The notes below the pieces were generated by a model. The model ran no database searches. It was not told the origin of the DNA and saw nothing but the letters and a program-made list of their open reading frames with translations. A stretch of DNA of 64,000 bases. Origin: Kitasatospora sp. NBC_01287 (GTDB lineage Bacteria; Actinomycetota; Actinomycetes; Streptomycetales; Streptomycetaceae). How positions within the stretch are numbered: position 1 is the stretch's first letter; each line of letters begins with the position of its first letter. The stretch is taken from the NCBI RefSeq assembly GCF_026340565.1, contig NZ_JAPEPB010000001.1:4626501-4690500 (forward strand), read 5' to 3'. The translations under genes were made by a program, and so were the position numbers. Positions 9,308 to 17,543 of this stretch are shown here, piece by piece.

Positions 9308-10882
9308 TCAATTCCCGGGCGCCTCCTGGTTCGGCGCGCCCAGCCAGTGGGTGAGCGCCGCCCGCAGTTCGGCGCGGCTCGGGTCGGCCGCCGCCCAGGC
9401 CGCGTAGCCGTCCGGGCGGACCAGCAGCACGGTGGAGCGCAGCTTGCCGTGCGGGTCGGCGGGCGCGGCGTGCACCAGCCGGCCGGCCCACGGCTCGGTG
9501 ACGGCCGCCTCCAGCGCGCTGAACGGGACACGGCTGCCGGGTGCCCGCTCGTCGGCGGTGACGAGCACGAACTCGCCCGCGCGCAGCGCCTCGTAGAGCC
9601 GGCCCGGAGCGTCCGCGCCGTCCTGGGCCAGCCGCAGGTCGGGGACCCGGCGACCGGCCAGCGGGTGCGCGCCCGGCGCGGCCGGGTACCTGACGCTCAC
9701 GCCGGAGACGGTCCGGGCGGCCCGGGTGACCAGCGGGTCGACCGAGCCGGCCAGCGCGGTGGCGACCGAGCGCGCCGCCCGGGTGGCCGCGCTCCTGGCC
9801 AGGCCCAGCCGGATCAGCGCGCCGGAGCTGCGCAGCACCGCCTTGCCGACCGGGTGCCGCTCCTCCTGGTAGCTGTCCAGCAGCGTCTCGGGGGAGTGGC
9901 CGCGCACCACCGCCGCCAGCTTCCAGCCGAGGTTGGCGGCGTCCTGCAGGCCGGTGTTCATGCCCTGGCCGCCGGCCGGTGAGTGGCAGTGCGCCGCGTC
10001 CCCCGCGAGCAGTACCCGCCCGTCGCGGTAGCGGGGCACCTGGCGCTCGTCGCTGTGGAAGCGGGACAACCAGCGGGCGTCGTGCGGGCCGTAGTCAACG
10101 CCCAGCACGCGGCGGGCGATGTCGGCGAGCTCCGCCAGCTCCACCGGTGCGTCGTCGGGCAGTTGGCGGGTCCGGTCCCAGGCGAGCAGCCGGTACCAGC
10201 CGTCGCCGAACGGGGCCAGGAAGCCGAAGCCGTCCTCGCTGGCGCCGACCGTCAGCACCTCCTGCGGCGCGCGCTCCAGGCGCACGTCGGCGAGCAGCAC
10301 CGAGCTGACCACCGACTCACCGGGGAACGGGATGCCCACCAGCTCGCGCACCGTGCTGCGCACGCCGTCGGCGCCCACCACGTACCGGGCCCGGTGCTCG
10401 GCGCCGCCCGCCGGGGTGGCGGCGGTCAGCGTCACGCCCGCGGCGTCCTGGTGCAGGCCGGTCACCCGGTGGTCGCGCAGCAGCACCGCGCCCGCCTTCA
10501 CCGCCCGCTCCAGCAGCAGCCGTTCGGTCTGCGACTGCGGGGTGATCAGCACGAACGGGAAGCGGGACGGCAGCCTGCTCAGGTCGAGCCGCAGCCGGTC
10601 GAAGAGCCGCAGCTCGGCCACGGCGGTGCCGGTGGCGATCAGCTCCTCGGCCAGCCCGCGGGCGTCCAACTGCTCCAGCGTGCGGGCGTGCACGGCGAAG
10701 GCGCGGGTGAGGTTGGACTCCTTGCCGCGCTGCTCCAGCACCGTGACCCGCACCCCGGCGGCGGCCAGATCGCCGGCCAGCAACAGCCCGGTGGGGCCGG
10801 CGCCGACCACGATCACGTCACTGGTGAGGTCGGGAGCGGCGTCCGAGGCCGACTCCTCGCTGGTCGCCTGCTGATCCGTCAT
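9308..10882 (-). CDS. FAD-dependent aromatic monooxygenase (class A flavoprotein hydroxylase)
   Basis: 524 residues. The N-terminal dinucleotide-binding motif is VIVVGAGPTGLLLAGDLA. A mid-protein DG segment (VVGADGVRSTVREL) and the second FAD motif VLLAGDAAHCHSPAGGQGMN follow. A C-terminal thioredoxin-like region (about 400-524) is typical of polyketide and rifampicin-type hydroxylases. The enzyme is expected to hydroxylate an aromatic or enolic substrate with NAD(P)H and O2. It is divergent from the GtrA gene and borders the AvrD cluster; a second flavoprotein of the same class lies at 18.3 kb. Membership in the cluster is likely but not proven. Confidence 0.88.
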   Translation of the reverse strand: MTDQQATSEESASDAAPDLTSDVIVVGAGPTGLLLAGDLAAAGVRVTVLEQRGKESNLTRAFAVHARTLEQLDARGLAEELIATGTAVAELRLFDRLRLDLSRLPSRFPFVLITPQSQTERLLLERAVKAGAVLLRDHRVTGLHQDAAGVTLTAATPAGGAEHRARYVVGADGVRSTVRELVGIPFPGESVVSSVLLADVRLERAPQEVLTVGASEDGFGFLAPFGDGWYRLLAWDRTRQLPDDAPVELAELADIARRVLGVDYGPHDARWLSRFHSDERQVPRYRDGRVLLAGDAAHCHSPAGGQGMNTGLQDAANLGWKLAAVVRGHSPETLLDSYQEERHPVGKAVLRSSGALIRLGLARSAATRAARSVATALAGSVDPLVTRAARTVSGVSVRYPAAPGAHPLAGRRVPDLRLAQDGADAPGRLYEALRAGEFVLVTADERAPGSRVPFSALEAAVTEPWAGRLVHAAPADPHGKLRSTVLLVRPDGYAAWAAADPSRAELRAALTHWLGAPNQEAPGN

Positions 10883-10975
10883 GGGCTCAACTCCCCAAGG
10901 TCGCTAGCTCGATCTCACTGCTTTCTCAGCTTCCCATCATCGCGGGCCCATCCGGTGCTGTGAATCTCATCGACC

Positions 10976-11473
10976 GTGGGAAGAGTCCGGACCTGGACCG
11001 CGCTCGACGACGCGAGGGGACGGGGCGGGGTGGCGGGTCGCTCACCGACCGGCGCGGGGCGCCGGGGCGGGGCCCGGCTCTGGCGCCAGCTGGGCAGCTT
11101 CGCCGTGGTCGGGACGCTGGGCACCGCGACCTATCTGCTGCTCTACCTGGGGCTGCGCCGGCTCACCGTCGCGCTGGTCGCCAACGCGCTCGCCCAACTG
11201 GTGGCGGGGGTCGCCAACACGGCCGCGAACCGCCGGTTCACCTTCGGGGTGACGGGGCGGCAGGGCGTGCTGCGCCACCAACTGGGCGGCGGGGTGGCGC
11301 TGCTGGTGGGTCTGGCGCTGAGCAGTGGGGTGCTGGCGGCACTCGGCGCGGTGGATCCGCGGGCGACCCGGAGCCAGGAGCTGGCCGCGCTGCTGGGTGC
11401 GAACGCGGTGGGGACGGTGGTGCGGTTCCTGGTGCTGCGTCGGGTGGTCCGGGCGCCGGGGGGGCTGACCTGA
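10976..11473 (+). CDS. GtrA-family membrane protein
   Basis: 165 residues. A charged 35-residue N-terminus is followed by four predicted membrane helices with the GtrA/DPMS signature FAVVGTLGTATYLLLY and the NRRFTF loop. The family takes part in moving lipid-linked sugars across the membrane. No good ribosome site precedes the GTG at 10976. An in-frame GTG at 11033 preceded by GAGGGGACGGGG would give a 146-residue protein and may be the real start. The gene stands alone and ends before the terminator at 11523. Confidence 0.75.
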   Translation: MGRVRTWTALDDARGRGGVAGRSPTGAGRRGGARLWRQLGSFAVVGTLGTATYLLLYLGLRRLTVALVANALAQLVAGVANTAANRRFTFGVTGRQGVLRHQLGGGVALLVGLALSSGVLAALGAVDPRATRSQELAALLGANAVGTVVRFLVLRRVVRAPGGLT

Positions 11474-11522
11474 GGCGGTCGGCTCGCCGGGGAACGGGCG
11501 CGCACCCGGGCGGACGCGGCAG

Positions 11523-11555
11523 GGGCCCGCCGCACCAGGACGGTGCGGCGGGCCC
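11523..11555. terminator. Bidirectional terminator between convergent genes
   Basis: A perfect 14-bp stem (11523-11536 with 11542-11555) with loop AGGAC, midway between the convergent GtrA and MFS genes. It can serve both. Confidence 0.85.
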
Positions 11556-11585
11556 ACGGGGTACCACGGTGCCGGGGCGCCCGGA

Positions 11586-12836
11586 TCAGGCGGTGGGCGC
11601 CTGGCGCCGGGCCCGCGCCGCCTCGACCAGGCAGATCAGCAGCGCCACCCCGGCCAGCGCGGCGCCCACCGCGCAGACCCCGTCCCAGCCCCAGGCGGCG
11701 TACGCCGAGCCGGAGGCGGCCGAGCCGGCCGCGCCGCCCAGGAAGTAGATGGTCATGTAGGCGGTGGTGAGCCGGGAGCGGACCTCGGGGCGCAGCCGGT
11801 AGATGATGCTCAGGTTCATCACCTGCATGCCCTGGACGCCGAAGTCCAGCAGCACCACGCCCGCGATCAGCGCCCAGAGCCAGCCGCCGCCGTTCAGCGC
11901 CATCAGCCCCCAGCTGAGCAGCACCAGCGCCAGCAGCCCCGCGGTGGCGGGCCGGTCGAGCCGGCGGTCCGCGGCCCGCCCGGTGATCCGCGCGGCGGTC
12001 GCGCCGACCGCGCCCACCAGGCCGAAGAGCCCGATCAGCGCCGTGCCGTAGTGGTAGGGGGCGCCCGCCAGCAGGAAGGCGATCGAGGTCCAGAGCACGT
12101 TGAAGCCGGCCAGCGAGACGAAGCCGAAGGCGCTGCGCAGCCGCAGCTGCGGCTCCTCGGCGAGCAGCTTGGGCACCGAGGCGAGCAGCCGCGGATAGCT
12201 GACCTGGGCCTCGCCGCGCGCGGTGGGCAGCACCCGCCAGAGCAGCGTGGCCAGCACCAGCACCAGCAGCGCGGAGACCAGGTAGACGGAGCGCCAGCCG
12301 GCCGCGCTGGCGAGCAGGCCACCGGCCGTGCGGGCCAGCAGGATGCCGATCAGCACGCCGCTCATCACCTTGCCGGTGACCCGGCCGCGGTCCTCGGGCG
12401 CGGCCAGGGTGGCGGCGAAGGCCACCATCAGCGGGGAGACGACGGAGGCCGTCGCGACGACCAGGGCCGCGCCGATCAGCACCGCCAGCGAGGGGGCGCC
12501 GGCGGCGATCAGCTGGAACAGGGCGACGACCGAGAGCAGGGCGACGGCCAGCTTGCGCCGGTCGAGCAGGTCGCCGAGCGGCACCAGGGTGGCCATGCCG
12601 AGCGTGAAGCCGACCGTGCCGGCCGTGACCACCAGGGAGACGGCGGCGCTGCCGACGTGGAAGGTCGAGCCGATCGCGGTGAGCAGCGGCTGGGCGTAGT
12701 AGATGTTGGCGGCCGAGAATCCGGCCGTGACCGCGAGGATGCTGGCCAGCCGGGAGGATATCCCGCCACCGGCCACCGGGGCCGCCGGCACCGGCCGCAC
12801 CGCGCTCTGATCGAGTTCTGCCTGGTTGATGGTCAT
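11586..12836 (-). CDS. MFS transporter (12 TM)
   Basis: 416 residues with twelve hydrophobic segments. The conserved loop 2-3 motif is PLGDLLDRRKLAV (the GDxxDRR pattern), and TM1 begins TAGFSAANIYYAQPLL, as in the YnfM/arabinose-efflux-like subfamily. It is probably a drug or metabolite exporter. It is transcribed away from the carboxymuconolactone-decarboxylase-like gene across a 187-bp shared upstream region, which suggests joint control with the biosynthetic genes. The substrate is unknown. Confidence 0.85.
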   Translation of the reverse strand: MTINQAELDQSAVRPVPAAPVAGGGISSRLASILAVTAGFSAANIYYAQPLLTAIGSTFHVGSAAVSLVVTAGTVGFTLGMATLVPLGDLLDRRKLAVALLSVVALFQLIAAGAPSLAVLIGAALVVATASVVSPLMVAFAATLAAPEDRGRVTGKVMSGVLIGILLARTAGGLLASAAGWRSVYLVSALLVLVLATLLWRVLPTARGEAQVSYPRLLASVPKLLAEEPQLRLRSAFGFVSLAGFNVLWTSIAFLLAGAPYHYGTALIGLFGLVGAVGATAARITGRAADRRLDRPATAGLLALVLLSWGLMALNGGGWLWALIAGVVLLDFGVQGMQVMNLSIIYRLRPEVRSRLTTAYMTIYFLGGAAGSAASGSAYAAWGWDGVCAVGAALAGVALLICLVEAARARRQAPTA

Positions 12837-13023
12837 GCCGCGAAATTAGCCCCCGGTCCCCCCTACGGGCATCGCTCCGAGGGGGCAGTGGGAGGTGTCC
12901 TGGGAGGCATCGGCATGTCTCCATGGAGGTAGTTCGGCGCTCCCTCGGGGGAATTTCGAACAGCGGCCCCGAATTTCGTGCCTACCGTGGAGGCATTCCA
13001 CTCGGAGCCGAGGAGAGAGATTC
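12837..13023. promoter_or_regulatory. Divergent promoter region between MFS and CMD-like genes
   Basis: Two copies of GAATTTCG start about 19 bp apart (near 12952 and 12971), one helical turn plus, as expected for a dimeric activator or repressor. The second copy is followed by a plausible -10 (TACCGT, near 12982). The CMD-like gene has GAGGAGAGAG ahead of its ATG. No ORF is evident here. Confidence 0.35.
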
Positions 13024-13572
13024 ATGACGACCGTAGTCGCGAACGCCGCCGCAGCCCACCGGAGCGCCGCCGGCGAGGAAATCGAGAGGACCGTCGAGGA
13101 GGCCGCGGAAATCCGGCGGACCGCTGAGGAGACGGCGGCCGCTGAGGAGACGGCGGCCGCCGAGGTGACGGCCGCCGGGGACGGCGCGCCGACGGATGTC
13201 GCCGCGGCCGCCGCCGGGGTGTTCCGCAGCCTGGCCGCGCCCGGTGGCGCGGCGCCCTGGGAGTCGCTGGCCGACTTCGCCCCGGCGCTCGGCGCGCACA
13301 TCCAGCACGGCCTCGGCACGCTGACCAGCCGCCCGGCGCTCGACCTGCGCACCAGGGAGCTGGCCACCATCTCCATCCTGGCCGCCCTCGGCAACGCCGA
13401 GCCGCAGCTGGCCTTCCACGTGGCCGGCGCGGTGCGGGCCGGCGCGGGTGCGCAGGAGGTCATCGAGGCGCTGTCCCAGGTGGCCCTCTACGCCGGTATC
13501 CCGCGCACCCTCAACGCGCTGGCGGTGGCCCGCAAGGCATTGGTCGAGGTCGGCGCGCTCGCCGACCGGTGA
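13024..13572 (+). CDS. Carboxymuconolactone decarboxylase-like (AhpD fold) protein
   Basis: 182 residues. The first 60 are Ala/Glu-rich low complexity with repeated TAEETAAAEETAAAE units. The CMD domain follows (about 75-170), with RELATISILAALG and the ECM-type H in FHVAGAVRAG. The redox CxxC of AhpD is absent, so a decarboxylase or hydrolase-like role is more likely than peroxidase support. The start at 13024 has GAGGAGAGAG upstream. It is the first plus-strand gene of the AvrD cluster; a role in trimming a carboxylated intermediate is inference. Confidence 0.75.
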   Translation: MTTVVANAAAAHRSAAGEEIERTVEEAAEIRRTAEETAAAEETAAAEVTAAGDGAPTDVAAAAAGVFRSLAAPGGAAPWESLADFAPALGAHIQHGLGTLTSRPALDLRTRELATISILAALGNAEPQLAFHVAGAVRAGAGAQEVIEALSQVALYAGIPRTLNALAVARKALVEVGALADR

Positions 13573-13854
13573 CGCGGTGGCGGCCCCGCCTGTCGAGAGG
13601 CAGTTCGATACTCCTTTCGGACTCCGGGGCCGCACCCCAAGGGGAATTCCAACCCCCGGGCCGACGGCCTAATGTTGGAAACACGAAAGCGAGGGGGCGG
13701 AACGGAAAGGGCCGGAAGCAAGAAGGCCCGGAAGGACCGCCCGATCGGAATCAGGAAATACCGGCAAGGCACGAGGCACGTGAATATCCGCACCAGGAAC
13801 CGCGCATCACCGAAAATCCCTCGATGAACCACTCAACGGGAAAGTGATCCGACG
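13573..13854 (+). promoter_or_regulatory. 282-bp leader/promoter region upstream of the AvrD-like gene
   Basis: No convincing gene. TTCCAAC (13647-13653) and GTTGGAA (13674-13680) form a perfect inverted repeat with a 20-bp spacer, a possible operator. GGGCC/GGCCC around 13710 could fold in the mRNA. The stretch just before the ATG at 13855 is unusually A-rich for this genome. Confidence 0.35.
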
Positions 13855-14901
13855 ATGACCGATCTGATGTCCCCCCTCCTGCTCAGCGATTCGATCGACG
13901 ACCTGCTCGGCCCGGCCGAGAGCCGGTTCTTCGGCAGCGGCTACCGCCGCGTCGGGCAGCGCGTCCACCAGCTGTCCTGGGACGAGGAGCACCAGACGCT
14001 GAACGCGGTGGCCGGCGTGCTCTACCCGGTCGACTGGTCCGTGAAGCAGAAGGCGGGCAAGCTCGCCCCGCACCTGAGCACCATCGACGCGCTGCTCTTC
14101 GCCGCCCAGCTGGCCGAGACCGCGCTCACCGCCCGGTACGGGCTGACCGAGGAGCAGCGCCGCGCGGCCTGGCTGCGCAAGGTGGAGATCCGGGCCGGCG
14201 CCGCCCCGCAGGAGGAGGGCCTGACCGCCTTCCCGGCCAGCGCGCAGCTCAAGGAGAGCCCGGTCGCACCGCTGGACCAGCAGGCGCTGGTCTCGCTGGT
14301 GGTCTGCAGGATCGGCCGGATGACGGTGCGCTGCACCGTCGAGCACGCGGCCGGCACCGGGGCGCGGGTCGAGGTGCGCGACGACCTGCTCGGCCCCGTC
14401 GAGCAGCGGCCCTACGGCACCGGCTACCGGGCCCACCGCCAGGCGCTGACCGACCTGCGGGTGGACGCCCACGGGCTCGTCCCCACGGTGGACGGGAAGT
14501 TGGCGGTCACCGCCGCCCCGTCCGAGGCGATCGGCACCCGCGGCCTGGAGGGCGCCTACCAGCCGGGGATCACCCTGGTGGACGCCTTCGTGACCGCCCT
14601 CCAGCTCGGCCAGGTGCTGCTCTACGAGCTCGACTCGGTGGCCCGCGCCGACTCCAACACCCTGTGGATGCGCCGGACCGTGCTGGAGAGCAGCCGTCCC
14701 GACCGCCCCGGTGCGCAGGCCGCGCCGGTCACCGCGATCCTCGAAGCGGCGCAGATCGTCCAGGCGCAGGGCGCCGACTGGCGCAACGCCGACATCGTCG
14801 CCGAGACCGGCGGGGTCCGGGTGGTCTGCTCGGTGACCCACAAGCTGCCCGAGGCGGCGCACGCGAGCGAGGAGCAGGCCGTCCTGCGGGCCGCCGCGTG
14901 A
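13855..14901 (+). CDS. AvrD-like protein (syringolide synthase family)
   Basis: 348 residues resembling Pseudomonas AvrD, which is required for syringolides, C-glycosyl lipid elicitors made from a beta-ketoacyl chain and a pentulose. AvrD-type hallmarks are SIDDLLGPAESRFFGSGYRR, YPVDWSVK and PHLSTIDALLFAAQLAE. The protein is an internal repeat: DDLLGP, FFGSGYR and the later TIDALLFAAQL recur as DDLLGP, PYGTGYR and LVDAFVTALQL. This is consistent with two fused hot-dog domains as in AfsA, though I cannot prove the fold. It is coupled by GTGA to the small ORF at 14898. I infer that it condenses a KAS III/ACP-derived beta-ketoacyl chain with a sugar-like acceptor. Confidence 0.78.
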   Translation: MTDLMSPLLLSDSIDDLLGPAESRFFGSGYRRVGQRVHQLSWDEEHQTLNAVAGVLYPVDWSVKQKAGKLAPHLSTIDALLFAAQLAETALTARYGLTEEQRRAAWLRKVEIRAGAAPQEEGLTAFPASAQLKESPVAPLDQQALVSLVVCRIGRMTVRCTVEHAAGTGARVEVRDDLLGPVEQRPYGTGYRAHRQALTDLRVDAHGLVPTVDGKLAVTAAPSEAIGTRGLEGAYQPGITLVDAFVTALQLGQVLLYELDSVARADSNTLWMRRTVLESSRPDRPGAQAAPVTAILEAAQIVQAQGADWRNADIVAETGGVRVVCSVTHKLPEAAHASEEQAVLRAAA

Positions 14902-15095
14902 CAGCGGCGCCCGACGACCTGGCCGGCGCCACCGCCGCGGAACTCCTCCACCTGATCGTCGTTCGCGGGGCCCGCCTGAACACCCGGCAGGGCACCCGCA
15001 ACACCCCCGGGAACACCAGCTCCACCAGCACGTACCCGCGCCACACCTCCGCCGGCACCACCTACCGCCGGCCCACTCTGGAAGGCACGTCATGA
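14898..15095 (+). CDS. Small coupled ORF between AvrD-like and NTPase genes
   Basis: 65 residues. The GTG start overlaps the AvrD stop (GTGA) and the stop overlaps the NTPase start (ATGA), so it is very likely translated as a coupled middle cistron. The N-terminal third has TAAELLHLIVVR, nearly identical to TAAELLQMIVVR in the NTPase encoded next to it, although the codons differ. The remainder is Thr/Ser/Arg/Pro-rich and looks disordered. No family recognised. It may be a partner that mimics an NTPase helix, or the relic of a duplicated NTPase start. Confidence 0.6.
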   Translation: MTAAPDDLAGATAAELLHLIVVRGARLNTRQGTRNTPGNTSSTSTYPRHTSAGTTYRRPTLEGTS

Positions 15096-15802
15096 AGCTC
15101 GGCATCTCCGGCACCTACTCCTCCGGCAAGACCCTGACCTCGATCGCCCTCTCCCACTACACCGGCGTCCCGCGGACCATGGCCCGCACCATGCGCGAGA
15201 TCCTGCCCGAGGCCGCCCCCGGCAAGACGCTGGAGGAGTGCACCGCGGCCGAGCTGCTGCAGATGATCGTGGTGCGGCACACCGAGCGGGTGGCCCACGA
15301 GCGGGCGCTTAGCCTGGGCAGCTTCATCTCGGACGGCTCCTCGCTGCAGGAGTGGATCTACGGCGCGATCCGGGTGCAGGTCGGCATCAACCCCAACGCC
15401 TCGATAGCCCTGGGTGACGTGGACGTCGACAAGACCGCGGAGCTGAAGTTCTTCGAGGAGGTCATGGAGCGCCTCGGGGTCTCCCTGAAGCTGCACGTGC
15501 AGCAGTCCTTCGACGCCTTCGTCCACCTGAAGAACGAACTGCCGCTGGCCAAGGACGGCCACCGCCCGGTCAACGAGCGGTTCCGCACGCTGGCCGACGA
15601 GACCCTGCTGCGCACCCTGGACGAGCTGGGCATGCCGGTGCACATCATCGGCGGCGACGTCGAGCAGCGGCTGGAGACCATCGCCGACCGGTTCGGCTTC
15701 ACTCCGGTCATGACGCCGCGTCAGGCGATCGACAAGGCCCGCTCCGAGTACAAGGGCATCGACATCCGGGACGAGAAGGAGCGCGCGCTCGCCGCCGCCT
15801 GA
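15092..15802 (+). CDS. P-loop NTPase/kinase-like protein (AAA_28/NadR-like)
   Basis: 236 residues. The Walker A motif GTYSSGKT lies at residues 7-14; a DGSSLQEW segment follows the second helix, and CTAAELLQMIVVR lies between them. The size and the single nucleotide domain resemble NadR-type or AAA_28 kinases found in natural-product clusters. A small-molecule kinase supplying a sugar phosphate for the AvrD step would fit, but this is inferred. Translation is coupled by ATGA to the upstream small ORF. It is followed by 16-bp repeats that begin at the stop codon. Confidence 0.72.
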   Translation: MKLGISGTYSSGKTLTSIALSHYTGVPRTMARTMREILPEAAPGKTLEECTAAELLQMIVVRHTERVAHERALSLGSFISDGSSLQEWIYGAIRVQVGINPNASIALGDVDVDKTAELKFFEEVMERLGVSLKLHVQQSFDAFVHLKNELPLAKDGHRPVNERFRTLADETLLRTLDELGMPVHIIGGDVEQRLETIADRFGFTPVMTPRQAIDKARSEYKGIDIRDEKERALAAA

Positions 15803-15847
15803 GCCCGCACCCGCCTGAGCCCGCACCCGCCTGAGCCCGCCCGGGCC
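15800..15847 (+). repeat. 16-bp tandem repeat starting at the NTPase stop codon
   Basis: TGAGCCCGCACCCGCC at 15800-15815 and 15816-15831, then a partial third copy. The first TGA is the stop codon of the NTPase gene. No terminator hairpin is visible in it. Confidence 0.85.
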
Positions 15848-16016
15848 GGACGGCCCGCCCCGGCTCCTGATCACTGAGTGTCCCTCAGAACCTGACCACA
15901 AGTGCGCGGCCCGTGCCCCGGTCGGTGTCCGCCCAGCGGCGCCGGGTACCGACCGGGGGCCCGGTGCCCCACCCAGTGCCCCACCCAGTGCGCCACACCA
16001 GCGAAAGGCCCACCCG

Positions 16017-16052
16017 ATGTCCACTCACTCCACCCCGGCAGGTGCCCGATGA
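16017..16052 (+). CDS. Putative 11-codon leader cistron coupled to KAS III
   Basis: ATG at 16017 with GAAAGG 8 nt upstream encodes MSTHSTPAGAR, and its TGA overlaps the KAS III start as ATGA (16049-16052). KAS III itself has only a weak site (GGCAGG, partly inside the leader). Initiation at the leader followed by re-initiation at KAS III is therefore plausible. It could also be chance. Confidence 0.4.
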   Translation: MSTHSTPAGAR

Positions 16053-17050
16053 GCCGCGCAGCCGTCCTGGCCGGCCTGGGCGCCGTGGTCCCGCCCCGGG
16101 AGATCACCAACCAGATGCTCTCCGAGCGCCTGGACACCACCGATGCGTGGATCAGAACCCGCACCGGGATCCTGAAACGCCACGCGGTCGAGCCGGGCGG
16201 CGCGACCAGCGACCTCGCCGTGGAGGCGGGCGGGCGGGCCCTCAAGTCGGCCGGCCTGGACGCCGTCGACCTGGTGGTGCTCGCCACCGCCACGCCGGAC
16301 CACCCGCTGCCGGGGACCGCCCCCGAGGTGGCCGCGCGGCTGGGCCTGGGCCAGATCCCCGCCTTCGACGTCGCCGCGGTCTGCGCCGGCTTCGTCTACG
16401 CCCTCTCGGTGGGCGCCGGTGCCATCGCGGCCAGGACCGCCGAGAGTGTCCTGGTGATCGGGGCCGAGGCGTTCACCTCGATCCTCGACCCGCAGGACCG
16501 CGGCACCGCGATCCTCTTCGGCGACGGCGCCGGCGCGGTGGTGCTGCGGGCCGGCCAGGACGACGAGCCGGGCGCGCTGCTCGGCTTCGACCTCGGCAGC
16601 GACGGCAGCCTGGCCGACCTGATCGTGATCCCGGGCGGCGGCTCGCGCCAGCGCTCCGGCGGCCTGCCGCCGGACCAGGACACCAGCTGGTTCACCATGC
16701 AGGGCCGCGAGGTCTTCACCCAGGCCGTCACCCACATGTCCAAGTCGACCCGGTCGGTGCTGGCGAAGGTCGACTGGCCGGTCGAGACGGTGGACCGGAT
16801 CGTCGGCCACCAGGCCAACGTCCGGATCCTGCACTCGGTCTCCGAACTGCTCGGGATCCCGAAGGAGCGGGCGGTGGTCCACCTGGACCAGGTCGGCAAC
16901 ACCTCGGCCGCCTCGATCCCGCTCGCCCTGGCCGCCGCCGCCGAGCGCGGCGAGCTGCTCCCGGGCCACCGCGTGGCGCTGACCGCCTTCGGCGGCGGCC
17001 TCGCCTGGGGCTCCGCGGCCCTGGTCTGGCCCGACGTCACGGTCGGCTGA
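16049..17050 (+). CDS. Beta-ketoacyl-ACP synthase III (FabH-like)
   Basis: 333 residues. The thiolase-fold triad is intact: Cys112 in DVAAVCAGF, His254 in GHQANVRI, Asn284 in GNTSAASIPLAL. The N-terminal DAWIRTRTGI motif marks the KAS III family. It starts chains by condensing an acyl-CoA with malonyl-ACP. The free ACP gene lies 94 bp downstream, so this enzyme probably loads that ACP and gives a beta-ketoacyl-ACP for the AvrD-like protein. The chosen ATG begins the family-typical N-terminus. Confidence 0.93.
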   Translation: MSRAAVLAGLGAVVPPREITNQMLSERLDTTDAWIRTRTGILKRHAVEPGGATSDLAVEAGGRALKSAGLDAVDLVVLATATPDHPLPGTAPEVAARLGLGQIPAFDVAAVCAGFVYALSVGAGAIAARTAESVLVIGAEAFTSILDPQDRGTAILFGDGAGAVVLRAGQDDEPGALLGFDLGSDGSLADLIVIPGGGSRQRSGGLPPDQDTSWFTMQGREVFTQAVTHMSKSTRSVLAKVDWPVETVDRIVGHQANVRILHSVSELLGIPKERAVVHLDQVGNTSAASIPLALAAAAERGELLPGHRVALTAFGGGLAWGSAALVWPDVTVG

Positions 17051-17072
17051 CGGATCGGCTGACGGATCGTCA
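17048..17072 (+). repeat. Two 12-bp repeats with the TGACGGATCGTCA dyad at the KAS III stop
   Basis: TGACGGATCGGC (17048-17059, its TGA being the KAS III stop) is followed by the 13-bp interrupted palindrome TGACG-GAT-CGTCA (17060-17072). The same dyad recurs at 28203, and with one change at 32236 and 55438. Confidence 0.75.
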
Positions 17073-17144
17073 CCTCGCTTCACCCGCACGTCACTCATCG
17101 ATCGAACACCCCCACATACACACCTGCCAAGGAGAACCCAGACC

Positions 17145-17402
17145 ATGTCCACCACCCAGATCGCCGAGAAGGTCATCGAGCTGCTCCAGGTCAAGTACGG
17201 CTACGGCGCGGACGAGCTGACCGCGACGACCGACTTCGAGGAGCTCGGTTTCGACTCCCTGGTCTTCGTGGAGCTCGCGGTGGCGCTGGAGAGCGACTAC
17301 CAGATCCCGCTGAGCGAGACCGAGGTGGCCGAGACCACCACGGTGCGGGAGCTGGCCGAGCTGATCGAGGCCAAGGCGGCCGCACTGGCCGTCGCCGCCT
17401 GA
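17145..17402 (+). CDS. Acyl carrier protein
   Basis: 85 residues, a complete stand-alone carrier protein. Ser38 in LGFDSLVFVELAV is the phosphopantetheine attachment site, and acidic helices 2 and 3 follow as usual. AAGGAGAA precedes the ATG. Its position between KAS III and the HAD phosphatase suggests it carries the beta-ketoacyl intermediate of this cluster rather than serving primary fatty-acid synthesis. Confidence 0.95.
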   Translation: MSTTQIAEKVIELLQVKYGYGADELTATTDFEELGFDSLVFVELAVALESDYQIPLSETEVAETTTVRELAELIEAKAAALAVAA

Positions 17403-17543
17403 CGGCCGCGCCCGAGCCGCCCGCACGACGGGAGGCGGACGGTCACCCCCACCCCGCCCGCCTCCCCGCGCCCGGTCCCCCACGCCCCACCCGCCCGGTC
17501 CCCCACAGCTCCCCCGTCCCGCCGACTGTCGAAGGAGACCGTC

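Noticed and set aside
11143..12924. 593-codon minus-strand frame overlapping the MFS and GtrA genes
   Set aside because: It is in a different frame from the clear MFS protein and has Arg/Ala/Gly low complexity only.
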